From: Prochlorococcus sp. AH-716-J09
Lineage (GTDB): Bacteria > Cyanobacteriota > Cyanobacteriia > PCC-6307 > Cyanobiaceae
Direction of reading: 5' to 3'
DNA: 34,056 nucleotides
Assembly: GCA_028408915.1 (NCBI GenBank)
Contig: JAOOLS010000008.1
Coordinates: 1-34,056 of the forward strand
Shown: positions 9,474-19,178 of the stretch, piece by piece
Layout: the number at the start of each line of letters is the position of its first letter
How positions within the stretch are numbered: position 1 is the first letter of the stretch
The notes under the pieces: generated by a model
Seen by the model: only the letters and a program-made list of their open reading frames with translations
Told to the model about the DNA's origin: nothing
Databases searched by the model: none
Position numbers and translations under genes: made by a program

Positions 9474-10361
9474 ATGGAGATAAGACGCAGGCCACCAAAT
9501 CCGACAGTAAGGGTAGAAAATTTAGAATATGCTGTCCCTCATAGAGAAGCACAAGCAAAAAATATTCTGGAAGAAATTGTATGGCACAAGGATATTGAAA
9601 TTAAAAATTTTAAAAAAAAAGTCTCTTTAGAAGATCTCATCAAAAAGATTGAAGAACTTCCTGCTCCTAGAAATTTTTATAAAAATATTTTGGAGTCAAA
9701 AATAAAACCAGGAGTTATTGCTGAAATAAAAAAAGCTAGTCCGAGTAAAGGAGTTATTAGAAAAGATTTTAACCCTGAAAACATAGCAATTTGTTATGAA
9801 GGATTGGGTGCATCATGTATCTCAGTACTTACCGATAACAGGTTTTTTCAAGGTAGTTATGAAATACTCGAAACTGTAAGGAGATCAACTAATCTCCCTC
9901 TGCTCTGCAAAGATTTTATTATTTCTGCTTATCAGATTTATAAAGCAAGGGTATCTGGTGCTGATGCAATATTATTAATCGCTGCGATTTTAAGTGATGA
10001 CGATTTAATTTATTTAAAGAAAATAGCTGATAATTTAAAGATAAGTGTTCTTGTTGAAGTCCATAACTCTAATGAATTAGAAAGGATTCTAAAGTTAAAA
10101 TCTTTTAATTTGATTGGGATAAATAACAGGGACTTAAAGACTTTTAAAACGGATTTAAAAACATCAATAGAATTGATGCATACATATGCAGATATATTTT
10201 TAAAACAAAATATTATTCCCATAAGTGAATCTGGAATTAATTGTGCCGAAGATCTACAATCGCTTAGATCTATTGGAATCAAGGGAGTATTAATTGGTGA
10301 AACTTTTATGAGAGAAACTGATATTGAACAATCATTCAAGAAATTATTTAACTCAATTTAA
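9474..10361 (+). CDS. trpC: Indole-3-glycerol phosphate synthase
   Basis: [88 protein letters not shown]. Confidence 0.95.
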   Translation: MEIRRRPPNPTVRVENLEYAVPHREAQAKNILEEIVWHKDIEIKNFKKKVSLEDLIKKIEELPAPRNFYKNILESKIKPGVIAEIKKASPSKGVIRKDFNPENIAICYEGLGASCISVLTDNRFFQGSYEILETVRRSTNLPLLCKDFIISAYQIYKARVSGADAILLIAAILSDDDLIYLKKIADNLKISVLVEVHNSNELERILKLKSFNLIGINNRDLKTFKTDLKTSIELMHTYADIFLKQNIIPISESGINCAEDLQSLRSIGIKGVLIGETFMRETDIEQSFKKLFNSI

Positions 10362-10380
10362 TATTGACTTCAAATCGTGC

Positions 10381-10386
10381 TATAAA
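10381..10386 (+). promoter_or_regulatory. Possible extended -10 (TGC-TATAAA) upstream of the Ni permease gene
   Basis: tgctataaaat at 10378-10388 in the 3' flank of trpC, about 30 nt before the ATG at 10417. Pattern only; no well-spaced -35. Confidence 0.3.
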
Positions 10387-10416
10387 ATTGAATAAACAGA
10401 GTTGTATTTAACATAT

Positions 10417-11088
10417 ATGCAGGCTGTAATTTTAACAGGTATAGTCGCGGGATTTGTGCATGTAGTTAGTGGCGCTGATCATCTAATTGCAATGGCACCA
10501 GCAGCGATTAATAATCCCCAAAAAGCTCTTAAAAATAGTTTCTCATGGGGCTTGGGACATTCTTCAGGAGTCCTCTTATTAGCTTTTCTAGCGATTTTTA
10601 TTAAGGATATTACGCCATTAAACAAATTTTCTAGTATTGCAGAATTTCTAGTTGGAATTTCACTTCTAATTGTTGGATTATTTGCTATAAAAAATTCTTT
10701 TCAATTCAGTATCCACTCGCATTCCCATAAGCATGAGAATGGAATTGCCCATAGTCACTTTCACTTTCATGTTAAGGAACAAAAAAATAATAATAAGCAC
10801 TCACATGCTTTGACAGGTTTAGGCTTGCTACACGGTATAGCTGGAGGTTCACATTTTCTTGCAGTTCTTCCTGCTTTAGCACTACCTTTAACAAGCGCTT
10901 GCTTATATTTGATTTCATATTTGATTGGTTCATTCATAAGTATGAATCTTTTTACTTGTTTAATATCTTTTACTACCTTTAAAGCAAGTCAAAAATTTAT
11001 TAAAAGATTTATAGCTTTAGCAGGAGGGCTTTCCTTTTCATTGGGATTATTTTGGATTCAAAGAAGTGCTTCTTTTTTTTTGAATTAA
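10417..11088 (+). CDS. Nickel permease-like membrane protein (NicO/SodT-like), putative Ni supplier for NiSOD
   Basis: Multi-span protein with GFVHVVSGADHLIAMAP and WGLGHSSGVLLL motifs and a His-rich loop (HSHSHKHENGIAHSHFHFHVKEQKNNNKHSH); directly beside sodX-sodN. Track start is TTG 10402; in-frame ATG is at 10417. Confidence 0.8.
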   Translation: MQAVILTGIVAGFVHVVSGADHLIAMAPAAINNPQKALKNSFSWGLGHSSGVLLLAFLAIFIKDITPLNKFSSIAEFLVGISLLIVGLFAIKNSFQFSIHSHSHKHENGIAHSHFHFHVKEQKNNNKHSHALTGLGLLHGIAGGSHFLAVLPALALPLTSACLYLISYLIGSFISMNLFTCLISFTTFKASQKFIKRFIALAGGLSFSLGLFWIQRSASFFLN

Positions 11089-11448
11089 AAAATTTTTTAA
11101 TTTAGGAATAATTAATTTAGAGGTGACAATCCCAATTATTTTTTCGTTATTGATTAATCCAAATTTATTACTATCTTCGCTAAATTCAATATTGTCGCCA
11201 ATAACCTCAACGTTATTTTGATTTACTGAATTTATCCTTTTTATTAGGTTTTTATTTTTAATTGGATGATTAAAAATAACTATTTGTCGATTTTTAAGTA
11301 TTGACTTATTCTTTTTATATTTTTTAAAAAATACAATGTCACCTTCTTTTAGGTAAGGAAACATCGATTCACCACTAATAATCGCAGTTTTTCTTAAACC
11401 TAAAAAAAATAAAATAAAATCAAAAAAACTTTTAAAAATAACTCTAAT
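11047..11448 (-). CDS. sodX: Nickel-type superoxide dismutase maturation protease (S26 family); proposed AUU start; track ORF is 11047..11364
   Basis: The frame upstream of ATG 11364 reads (L)IRVIFKSFFDFILFFLGLRKTAIISGES-MFPYLKEGD, so the SGESM catalytic Ser lies just upstream of the track start; catalytic Lys is in NLIKRINSV. Located immediately downstream of sodN. Confidence 0.82.
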   Translation of the reverse strand: MRVIFKSFFDFILFFLGLRKTAIISGESMFPYLKEGDIVFFKKYKKNKSILKNRQIVIFNHPIKNKNLIKRINSVNQNNVEVIGDNIEFSEDSNKFGLINNEKIIGIVTSKLIIPKLKNFLIQKKRSTSLNPK

Positions 11449-11921
11449 TAACTAGCTTTTACAAAAGCGTCTGATCTTCCTTTTGAAGCCCAGAAAATAT
11501 TATGAATTTTTTCTACATAACTCATGAGTTCTTCAGCTTGGGCTAAGTCAATATTAACTTTGCATGCACTGCATAATTTAGCCGCCTTCCAAATGGTTTC
11601 ATGTAAATCTGGATAAGTTTCTAAGTGAACTGGTTTAAAGTAATCTGTCCACAAAATTAGAATCTCTTTCTTTGTTTCTTTTGCTTGCTCTTCTTTAACT
11701 GCAACATATCTTGAAAATGTATTACTGTATGCAGCCCACTCTGCTGAATCAGTGCTGGAAGGGGCTTCTAATGCGATAAGTTTTTTTGTCATTGATAAAA
11801 CTGCTTCGGCTGCAACTCTCGTAGATGCTGGGTCGTAAACACCACAAGGACCATCGCAGTGAGCATGGACTGTCATTGGGGATTTTTTATCTAGAAAAGA
11901 ATTGATGAATTTACTTAACAT
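11448..11921 (-). CDS. sodN: Nickel superoxide dismutase precursor
   Basis: Ni-hook motif HCDGPCGVYDPASTRVAAEAVLSM, preceded by a 20-residue leader MLSKFINSFLDKKSPMTVHA. Confidence 0.97.
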   Translation of the reverse strand: MLSKFINSFLDKKSPMTVHAHCDGPCGVYDPASTRVAAEAVLSMTKKLIALEAPSSTDSAEWAAYSNTFSRYVAVKEEQAKETKKEILILWTDYFKPVHLETYPDLHETIWKAAKLCSACKVNIDLAQAEELMSYVEKIHNIFWASKGRSDAFVKAS

Positions 11922-11999
11922 TTCAAATATTTGGTGTTGTATATATATTACTTGGAGATTAACTAAATTGAAAAGTCTTAGATATTTTTCTTACTTAAT

Positions 12000-12572
12000 T
12001 TAATTGACTTTTAATAATTCAACTTCAAATATTAAAGTCGCATTAGCTGGTATTACATTTCCAGCTCCTCTTGATCCGTATCCAAGTTCCGGAGGTATTG
12101 TTAATTTCCTTTTGCCCCCAACTTTCATGCCTGCTACACCTTCGTCCCAACCTTTTATTACTCGCCCAGCACCCAAGGGAAAGCTGAATGGAGCTCTGCC
12201 GATGCTGGTATCAAATTGTGTCCCGTCTTCTAGTGTTCCTGTGTAATTTACAGTAACTGTTTGCCCAGCACTAGCCTCATCTCCTTCCCCGTTTAAGATA
12301 TCTGCAATAATCAAACCACTTTCTGTAGTCCTTGAATTATTGTCTGATGGTGTTTCTTCTGCCATAGCGAAAAGTATAGGATTTGGATCAGATGGGTCTA
12401 GTTCAAATAAATTATTATTTGAGACATTTGATGATTTTGTAACAAGTGTTCTTTGAACTGGCTGAGTTTCTGATTCAGCAGCATTAACAACTTGAGGTGA
12501 ATTAAATTGACTGAAAAGAGTTAATGAAACACAAAAAACAAAAACTGCAAAACTGATAAAGACTTCTTTCAC
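12000..12572 (-). CDS. FKBP-type peptidyl-prolyl cis-trans isomerase, secreted or membrane-anchored
   Basis: N-terminal hydrophobic segment; FKBP core [18 protein letters not shown]...[36 protein letters not shown]...[14 protein letters not shown]. Confidence 0.94.
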   Translation of the reverse strand: MKEVFISFAVFVFCVSLTLFSQFNSPQVVNAAESETQPVQRTLVTKSSNVSNNNLFELDPSDPNPILFAMAEETPSDNNSRTTESGLIIADILNGEGDEASAGQTVTVNYTGTLEDGTQFDTSIGRAPFSFPLGAGRVIKGWDEGVAGMKVGGKRKLTIPPELGYGSRGAGNVIPANATLIFEVELLKVN

Positions 12573-12658
12573 TTAAATTTTGAAAGTTACTGAAACTAAG
12601 TCTACAGAATGAAGGTACAATAAATGGGTGATTATAAATTTAATTTCGTAATTTTAGA

Positions 12659-14146
12659 TTGTTAATCCCAATTCAAATTAAAAGTCTAAGACAATATTTT
12701 TATCCTTGTTTAGGAGGAATTTTAGGAGGAATTTCAGTTTCTACTCATTTTTGGCTGATTTTTATGCCGATATCATTATTTATTTTATGGAAGGGAAGTG
12801 AAAGGAGAATAGCAAATTTTTGTTGGGGTTTTTTCTTTATCTTGATAAGTCATTCTTGGCTTTATGATCTTCATCCATTGACATGGCTTGGTTTTTCATG
12901 GATTACAAGTTTAATAATCACCATTTTAATATTATTATTTTGCGCTTTTTTGGGTGGGATATTAGTTTATTTATGGGGATTGTTAGTTGAAATCATTCTC
13001 TGGAAAGAGGATGTTTTCAAAATGAAAATATTATCTTTAACAGTAAAAGTATTTTTTTTATCTTTAACTTGGGGTATTGGTGAATTGATACTTTCTCAAA
13101 CACCTTTTTTTTGGATAGGTTTAGGAGAGAGTCTTATCCCAGGTGATATTTATCTTGCTGGTTTAGCAAGATGGATTGGTGCAAGTGGTTTATGCGTATT
13201 ACAAATATTGATTGGATTTTGGATTTTTTATATTCAAGGTAGATGGGAAAGAAAACTTTACTTTAAAAAAATATTTCTTTTAGGACTTTTGGTTTTTATT
13301 CTCTTACATTTATTTGGAGGTTTAACAACTTCAATTAAAAGAAATTATGAATATCCAGTAGCTATTTGGCAAACTAATATACCAACAAGAGAAAAATTAA
13401 AAATAAATGATGAATTTCTTGAAGAAAAGTTATCTATCTCTCAAGAGTATGCGTTATCAAACAAAGTGAAACTTCTTGTTGCTCCTGAAGGGACTTTAAA
13501 TAGTAATTTTTATTTATCTAAAGGCTTTAAGGTTAATACCTTGGCAGGAGGTTTCAGAAATTCTAATAATGAGTTAAGAAGTTCTTTACTCGGATTTAAA
13601 ATTGGAGATAAATCTTTTACCTCATATATAGATAAACATAGACTTGTTCCATTAGGTGAAAAAACACCTAGATTTCTAGATGGTTTTTCAAGAGGATTAT
13701 CTGCTGTAGGAGGAATTCAATCTGGCTCTGATTCAAGATTGTTTGATCCTAAATTTACACAACCTCTAGCAGTTGCTATTTGTTATGAAATTAGTGATGG
13801 ATTGAAAATAAGAAAGGCTATTAATAGCGGTGCAAAACTAATAATAACTGCAGCAAATTTAGATCCCTATCCAACTAAGCTTTATAATCAATTCCTGTCT
13901 TTGGCAAGATTGAGAAGTATTGAAAATAAAAAAGATAATCTACTTGTATCAAATACTGGTCCTTCGGGTTTAGTTAAAGATGATGGGAAAAAAATTCAAC
14001 TTCTAGATTTAAATGTAGAGCAGAATAAAGTAGTTTTCCCTAATTTTTCATCCGACAAGACCTTCTATACAAAATTTGGAGATAAACCTATTTTGTTATT
14101 GTTTATATTTTTTATGGGATTAAATTTCTTTTGGAAAATTAATTAA
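12659..14146 (+). CDS. lnt: Apolipoprotein N-acyltransferase (TTG start)
   Basis: Multi-span N-terminus plus nitrilase-like C-terminal domain ([52 protein letters not shown]). Confidence 0.85.
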   Translation: MLIPIQIKSLRQYFYPCLGGILGGISVSTHFWLIFMPISLFILWKGSERRIANFCWGFFFILISHSWLYDLHPLTWLGFSWITSLIITILILLFCAFLGGILVYLWGLLVEIILWKEDVFKMKILSLTVKVFFLSLTWGIGELILSQTPFFWIGLGESLIPGDIYLAGLARWIGASGLCVLQILIGFWIFYIQGRWERKLYFKKIFLLGLLVFILLHLFGGLTTSIKRNYEYPVAIWQTNIPTREKLKINDEFLEEKLSISQEYALSNKVKLLVAPEGTLNSNFYLSKGFKVNTLAGGFRNSNNELRSSLLGFKIGDKSFTSYIDKHRLVPLGEKTPRFLDGFSRGLSAVGGIQSGSDSRLFDPKFTQPLAVAICYEISDGLKIRKAINSGAKLIITAANLDPYPTKLYNQFLSLARLRSIENKKDNLLVSNTGPSGLVKDDGKKIQLLDLNVEQNKVVFPNFSSDKTFYTKFGDKPILLLFIFFMGLNFFWKIN

Positions 14147-15296
14147 TTAATCCGCCACCTAATAAAATTTCTCCTTTATAAAAAACTGCAGCTTGTCCGG
14201 GTGTTACCGAACTTTGACTTTCTTCAAATATTAATTTAAATGTTTTAGTTTGATTATCTAAATTTTTCAAAGGGATTAAAGTTCCTTTTACTGGATGGCT
14301 TCTATATCTGATTTGTGCTTCTACTTGTATCGCTTGCTTAGGTTCTTCGATTGAAACCCAGTTAAAGTTACTAATTATTGCTTCTTTATTAAATAGATCA
14401 CTTTTATCTGCTACATAAACTATGTTTTTTACCCTGTCTAAACTTTTTACATACAATGGTTCAGGCCAAGCGATGCCCAAACCTTTTCTTTGACCTACTG
14501 TAAAGTGCTGAATACCATTGTGCGTTCCAAGGACTTTCCCATTTAGATGCATAATTTCTCCTTCATTGGGTTCAATGTGTTTGTCGATAAATCTCTGCAT
14601 TGATCCATAATGCTCAACTAAACATAAATCTTGACTTTCTGGTTTTTGAGCAGTTCTAAGACCTAATCTCAGGGCTTCCTTTCTTGTTTCTTCTTTTTTC
14701 ATTTCACCAAGAGGAAATTGTAATCTGCTTAGTACTTCTTGTGAAAGAGAATAAAGAAAATAACTTTGGTCCTTGTTTTCGTCAGCACCTCTTAGGAGAA
14801 GGAAGTCCTTAAATCTAAAGCTCTTGCAATCAAGTTTTTCAGCATAAGATGATTTTTTTATCCTTGCGTAATGTCCAGTCGCAATATATGTAAAGTCTTT
14901 TTTGTTTATTGCGTAATTAAACATCTCTTCAAACTTCACATTCTTGTTGCACATCGAACATGGAAGTGGAGTGAATCCTTTCTCATAGCTTTCAGTAGTT
15001 TTTTTAATTACCTCTCTTTCGAAAATTTCTCTTGAGTCTATAATTTTATGATTAATTCCCAAATCTTCACAAAGGCCAGCAGCATCTACTAATCCTTCAG
15101 AACAACAGGAGCCTTGTCCTTTCATTAGCCAAAGAGTTAGTCCCTCAACATTCCAGCCTCTTTCTACAAGAAGAGCAGCTGAAAGGGAACTATCTACGCC
15201 ACCAGAAAGACCTACAATAATATTTTTCTTCTTTTTAGTTTTATCATTAGAAGAAAAAAAGTTCTCTAATTTTTTATCCTTTTGTGCCTTTAACAT
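14139..15296 (-). CDS. mnmA: tRNA-specific 2-thiouridylase
   Basis: [18 protein letters not shown]-loop, [50 protein letters not shown]. Confidence 0.95.
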   Translation of the reverse strand: MLKAQKDKKLENFFSSNDKTKKKKNIIVGLSGGVDSSLSAALLVERGWNVEGLTLWLMKGQGSCCSEGLVDAAGLCEDLGINHKIIDSREIFEREVIKKTTESYEKGFTPLPCSMCNKNVKFEEMFNYAINKKDFTYIATGHYARIKKSSYAEKLDCKSFRFKDFLLLRGADENKDQSYFLYSLSQEVLSRLQFPLGEMKKEETRKEALRLGLRTAQKPESQDLCLVEHYGSMQRFIDKHIEPNEGEIMHLNGKVLGTHNGIQHFTVGQRKGLGIAWPEPLYVKSLDRVKNIVYVADKSDLFNKEAIISNFNWVSIEEPKQAIQVEAQIRYRSHPVKGTLIPLKNLDNQTKTFKLIFEESQSSVTPGQAAVFYKGEILLGGGLIN

Positions 15297-15342
15297 GGAA
15301 GTTTAAATTTTTGAACAGTACTTCAATTGCTTTGTACTAATT

Positions 15343-16908
15343 ATGAACGAAATTGTATGGCCATCAATTGACTCTAAACATTTAATTGTTGATTCAAAGC
15401 AAATGTTGATATTAGAGAAAGAAATGTTTTCTGATGGAATGCCTCAAGAAGCATTGATGGAAAAAGCTGGTATTCAAATTAGTAGATGGCTCTTGAAAAG
15501 GAAACCTCTTCTAAAGTATGGAATAACTGTTTTTATAGGTCCTGGGCATAATGGTGGGGATGGTGCAGTAATAGCTAGAGAGCTTTTTTTGAAAGGTTTT
15601 TTAGTAAAGGTATGGTGTCCATTCCCTATAAAAAAAACATTAACAAATAACCACCTTAATTATCTTACATCTATTGGTGTCACAAAATTAGTAGAGTCCC
15701 CTGATGCAAATGGTAGAGAACTTTGGATTGATGCTGTTTTTGGTAATAATCAAACAAGAAAAGTTGATAATAAATTAATTAAACTTTTTAATAAAAAATT
15801 TCATAACAAATATGGCAAGGTAATAAGTATTGATATTCCAACAGGATTATGTCCTGATAAAGGAGAGCCTTTTTTTAATGACGCAGTAAAGGCAGATCAT
15901 ACCTTGGCAATTGGTCTTAATAAGATTGGGTTGACGCAAGATTCTGCATTACCTTTTATTGGAGAATTGCACCATATAGATGTTGGGGTGCCAATTAGAA
16001 AACTTTCCAAAGTTGATAAAAAGATTTTTAAAGTTACTTACAAAGATTTAAAAAATATTGATTTACCTTCTTTACCAAGAAATTCTAACAAATATAAAAG
16101 AGGTAGAACATTATTAATAGCTGGAAGTGAAAAATATCCTGGTGCTGCATACTTAGCCTTAAAAGGGGCGATATCAAGTGGAGCAGGTTATGTCTCGGCA
16201 GTCCTGCCTGAGTTAGTTGCTAAATCTATTTGGCAAGTTGCTCCAGAAATAGTTTTAAAGGATACTATGCAATCTAATCAAAATGGAAATGCATCTTTAT
16301 TTAGTGCATTAAAAAATATTGATTTAAGTGTATTTGATTCAGTAGCTGTCGGCCCAGGAATAGGAATTGATAATGATGATTGGCAAAAAGCAAAAGACAT
16401 TCTCACTGGTTTTGAAGGATTATTGATCTTGGATGCGGATGCACTAAATAGAATTTCAGAATCTAAATTATGTTCAAAATTCTTCTTAGAGAGAAGATTT
16501 AAGACATGGATAACACCTCATAGCAAAGAATTTTCGAGGTTATTCCCTAATATCAAATGCGAGACTAATGTTGAAAAAGCTCTTAATGCTGCGCAAGAAT
16601 TTAACATAAGTGTTTTGTTAAAAGGAGCTAATAGCATAGTTGCTGACAATAAAAAGGCTTGGCAACTTTTTGGGACTGATTCACACACAGCTCGAGCTGG
16701 ATTGGGTGATCTTTTATCTGGATTTATAGCTGGTAGTTCTGCGATTGATTTAACCTTTTGTAAAAACATAAAAACAGATTTTTTTGCTAAATACGTACTT
16801 TTGCATTCATTTGCTGCATCAAAGTGCAAAAAAGGGTCAAATGCTTCTGCTATTGGTGACGAATTGTCAAAATTAATGCGAAATATAAAAATGAGACAAA
16901 TATCTTGA
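15343..16908 (+). CDS. nnr: Bifunctional NAD(P)H-hydrate epimerase / ADP-dependent dehydratase
   Basis: YjeF_N motifs (GPGHNGGDGAVIARELFLKG, SIDIPTGLCPDKG) followed by the carbohydrate-kinase-like domain (LIAGSEKYPGAAYLALKGAISSGAGYV, VGPGIG, LDADALN, HTARAGLGDLLSGFIAG). Confidence 0.93.
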   Translation: MNEIVWPSIDSKHLIVDSKQMLILEKEMFSDGMPQEALMEKAGIQISRWLLKRKPLLKYGITVFIGPGHNGGDGAVIARELFLKGFLVKVWCPFPIKKTLTNNHLNYLTSIGVTKLVESPDANGRELWIDAVFGNNQTRKVDNKLIKLFNKKFHNKYGKVISIDIPTGLCPDKGEPFFNDAVKADHTLAIGLNKIGLTQDSALPFIGELHHIDVGVPIRKLSKVDKKIFKVTYKDLKNIDLPSLPRNSNKYKRGRTLLIAGSEKYPGAAYLALKGAISSGAGYVSAVLPELVAKSIWQVAPEIVLKDTMQSNQNGNASLFSALKNIDLSVFDSVAVGPGIGIDNDDWQKAKDILTGFEGLLILDADALNRISESKLCSKFFLERRFKTWITPHSKEFSRLFPNIKCETNVEKALNAAQEFNISVLLKGANSIVADNKKAWQLFGTDSHTARAGLGDLLSGFIAGSSAIDLTFCKNIKTDFFAKYVLLHSFAASKCKKGSNASAIGDELSKLMRNIKMRQIS

Positions 16909-17048
16909 AAGAAACAATTTAAGAGAGTTATTTATAGTTTTAAACACATAAGTGTACAAATATAACTTGAAATCTGAAGCGCGCATTAAATATTTGGCTA
17001 TTTCTTCAAAAGTGTAGGAGAGTTTTAGTACCTAAATTAGGTCAAAGT

Positions 17049-17990
17049 ATGGTTTCATCATTACCAACAAAAGCAGAACCCCCTAAAAGGAGAAGTAATG
17101 ATCCAATTAGCTGGTATTTGCAGAATATCGGTAGAGTTCCTCTATTAACACCTGCCGAAGAGATTGAATTGGGTAACCAAGTTCAAAAGATGATGATTCT
17201 TACAGAAGATGGACAATTAAATGAAAGGACTAATGAATTTACAATTCAGCAAAAAAGAACAATAAAAATTGGTCGAAGAGCTAAAGAAAGAATGATGAAA
17301 GCTAATTTAAGGTTAGTTGTCAGTGTTGCAAAAAAATATCAAGGTAAAGGATTGGAACTTCTTGATTTAGTACAGGAAGGTTCTCTTGGGTTGGAGAGGG
17401 CTGTTGAAAAATTTGATCCGACAAGAGGATATAAGTTTTCTACTTATGCCTTTTGGTGGATTAGGCAGAGTATGACAAGAGCAATTGCCTGTCAATCAAG
17501 AACTATCCGTTTACCTGTTCACTTAAGTGAAAGGTTAGCTTCTATTAGAAAAGTTAGTAGAGATTTGGCTCATAAGCTTGGTGCAATGCCAAGTAGAATT
17601 GAAATTGCAGAGGCAATGGAAATTGATGTTGAAGAATTGGATTCTGTTTTAAGACAAGCTTTATCGACAAGTAGTTTAGATGCTCCAGTAAATGGTGATG
17701 ATGGCAGGAGCTTTTTAGGTGATTTAATTGCAGATAGTAATAATGAAGAGCCTTTAGATCAAGTAGAACAAAAAATGCATCAAGAGCAACTTGGTAAGTG
17801 GTTAAGTCATTTAAGTGAGCAAGAACAACATGTTCTCAAACTAAGGTTTGGACTTGATGCAAATGAGAGACATACGCTTGCAGAAATTGGAAGATTATTA
17901 GAAGTTTCTAGAGAAAGAGTAAGACAAGTTGAACTTAAGGCACTAAGAAAATTAAGAAATTTAACCAGAAAATTACCTAGCGGTATTTAA
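17049..17990 (+). CDS. Group-2 sigma-70 factor (RpoD/SigA-like)
   Basis: DPISWYLQNIGRVPLLTPAEEIELG; regions 2 (ANLRLVVSVAKKYQGKGLELLDLVQEGSLGLERAVEKFDPTRGYKFSTYAFWWIRQSMTRAI) and 4 (HTLAEIGRLLEVSRERVRQVELKALRKLR); short, no long N-terminal region. Confidence 0.93.
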   Translation: MVSSLPTKAEPPKRRSNDPISWYLQNIGRVPLLTPAEEIELGNQVQKMMILTEDGQLNERTNEFTIQQKRTIKIGRRAKERMMKANLRLVVSVAKKYQGKGLELLDLVQEGSLGLERAVEKFDPTRGYKFSTYAFWWIRQSMTRAIACQSRTIRLPVHLSERLASIRKVSRDLAHKLGAMPSRIEIAEAMEIDVEELDSVLRQALSTSSLDAPVNGDDGRSFLGDLIADSNNEEPLDQVEQKMHQEQLGKWLSHLSEQEQHVLKLRFGLDANERHTLAEIGRLLEVSRERVRQVELKALRKLRNLTRKLPSGI

Positions 17991-17991
17991 T

Positions 17992-19065
17992 CTAATCTTC
18001 TGCCCAAATATATTTAGTTAATTCTTCTGAAGGAGGTTCAGGAGCTTCAATTGCATTTTTAACTGACTCCGATATTTCAGCATCAATTTTCTTTTCAATA
18101 ATTTTTAATTCTTCTTCCGTAGCGTATTTACCGTCAATTATTTCTTGAGCTAATTTCTTAATAGGATCTCTTTTCCCCCAAAACTCCTTCTCTTTTTCAG
18201 ACCTTAATTCATCTGGATCTGCAAGAGAATGCCCTCTATATCTATAAGTTAAACATTCTAAAAGTGTGGGACCTTCTCCTGCCCTAGCTCGCTCAATTGC
18301 TCTTTGTGCCGCCCCTCTTACTGCTAATACATCCATTCCATCAACTTCCTCGCCGTGCATGCCAAAAGCAGACGCCTTTCTCCAGATTTCAGGATTACTA
18401 GTAGCTCTATCATGAGCCATACCAATAGCCCATTTATTATTCTCAACAACAAAAATTATGGGTAATTTCCATAACTGGGCCATATTTAAGCATTCAAAAA
18501 ACTGCCCATTATTGCAAGTCCCATCCCCAAAAAATGCTGCAGTTACCGCATCACTATTGCTATTTCCTGCAACTTCCTTTTTGTATTTACTTGAAAAGGC
18601 TGCCCCTAAGGCAACTGGAATTCCCTCTCCAATAAATGCATATCCTCCGAGTAGGTGATGCTCTTTTGAAAATAAGTGCATGGATCCACCTCGGCCTTTG
18701 CTACAACCAGTAGATTTACCAAAAAGTTCACTCATTACTTCAAATGAGGGAACACCCGCACTTAGTGCATGAACATGGTCGCGATAGGTACTACAAAACC
18801 AATCATGTTTCTTTTTCATAGCGCCAATTACTCCCGTGCTTATAGCCTCTTGACCGTTATATAAATGAACGAAACCAAACATTTTCCCCCTGTAATACAT
18901 TTCTGCACACTTATCTTCAAACCTACGACCAAGCGTCATGTCTTCATAAAGGAATAATCCGGTTTCTCGATCTAATTCGGCTTTTTTTATGTCTTGAAGA
19001 TTTGAGATTCTCTCTACGTGTGTTTCCAAGAAAAATACCTTAACGAAGTTTTGATTTGTTAACAT
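17992..19065 (-). CDS. pdhA: Pyruvate dehydrogenase E1 component, alpha subunit
   Basis: [44 protein letters not shown] site [32 protein letters not shown]. Confidence 0.94.
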   Translation of the reverse strand: MLTNQNFVKVFFLETHVERISNLQDIKKAELDRETGLFLYEDMTLGRRFEDKCAEMYYRGKMFGFVHLYNGQEAISTGVIGAMKKKHDWFCSTYRDHVHALSAGVPSFEVMSELFGKSTGCSKGRGGSMHLFSKEHHLLGGYAFIGEGIPVALGAAFSSKYKKEVAGNSNSDAVTAAFFGDGTCNNGQFFECLNMAQLWKLPIIFVVENNKWAIGMAHDRATSNPEIWRKASAFGMHGEEVDGMDVLAVRGAAQRAIERARAGEGPTLLECLTYRYRGHSLADPDELRSEKEKEFWGKRDPIKKLAQEIIDGKYATEEELKIIEKKIDAEISESVKNAIEAPEPPSEELTKYIWAED

Positions 19066-19178
19066 TCTAAGCCGTGATGGGCGATTTTCATGATTTTTTT
19101 TAATAACTCTGTAAGACCTTGTGAAAAAAATTTTTAACTTGATAAAATTTGTCTAAGAATTTTCAATAGGATATTTGT

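Noticed and set aside
15343-16908. Two-domain NnrE-NnrD fusion as a novelty
   Set aside because: This fusion is a common bacterial arrangement.
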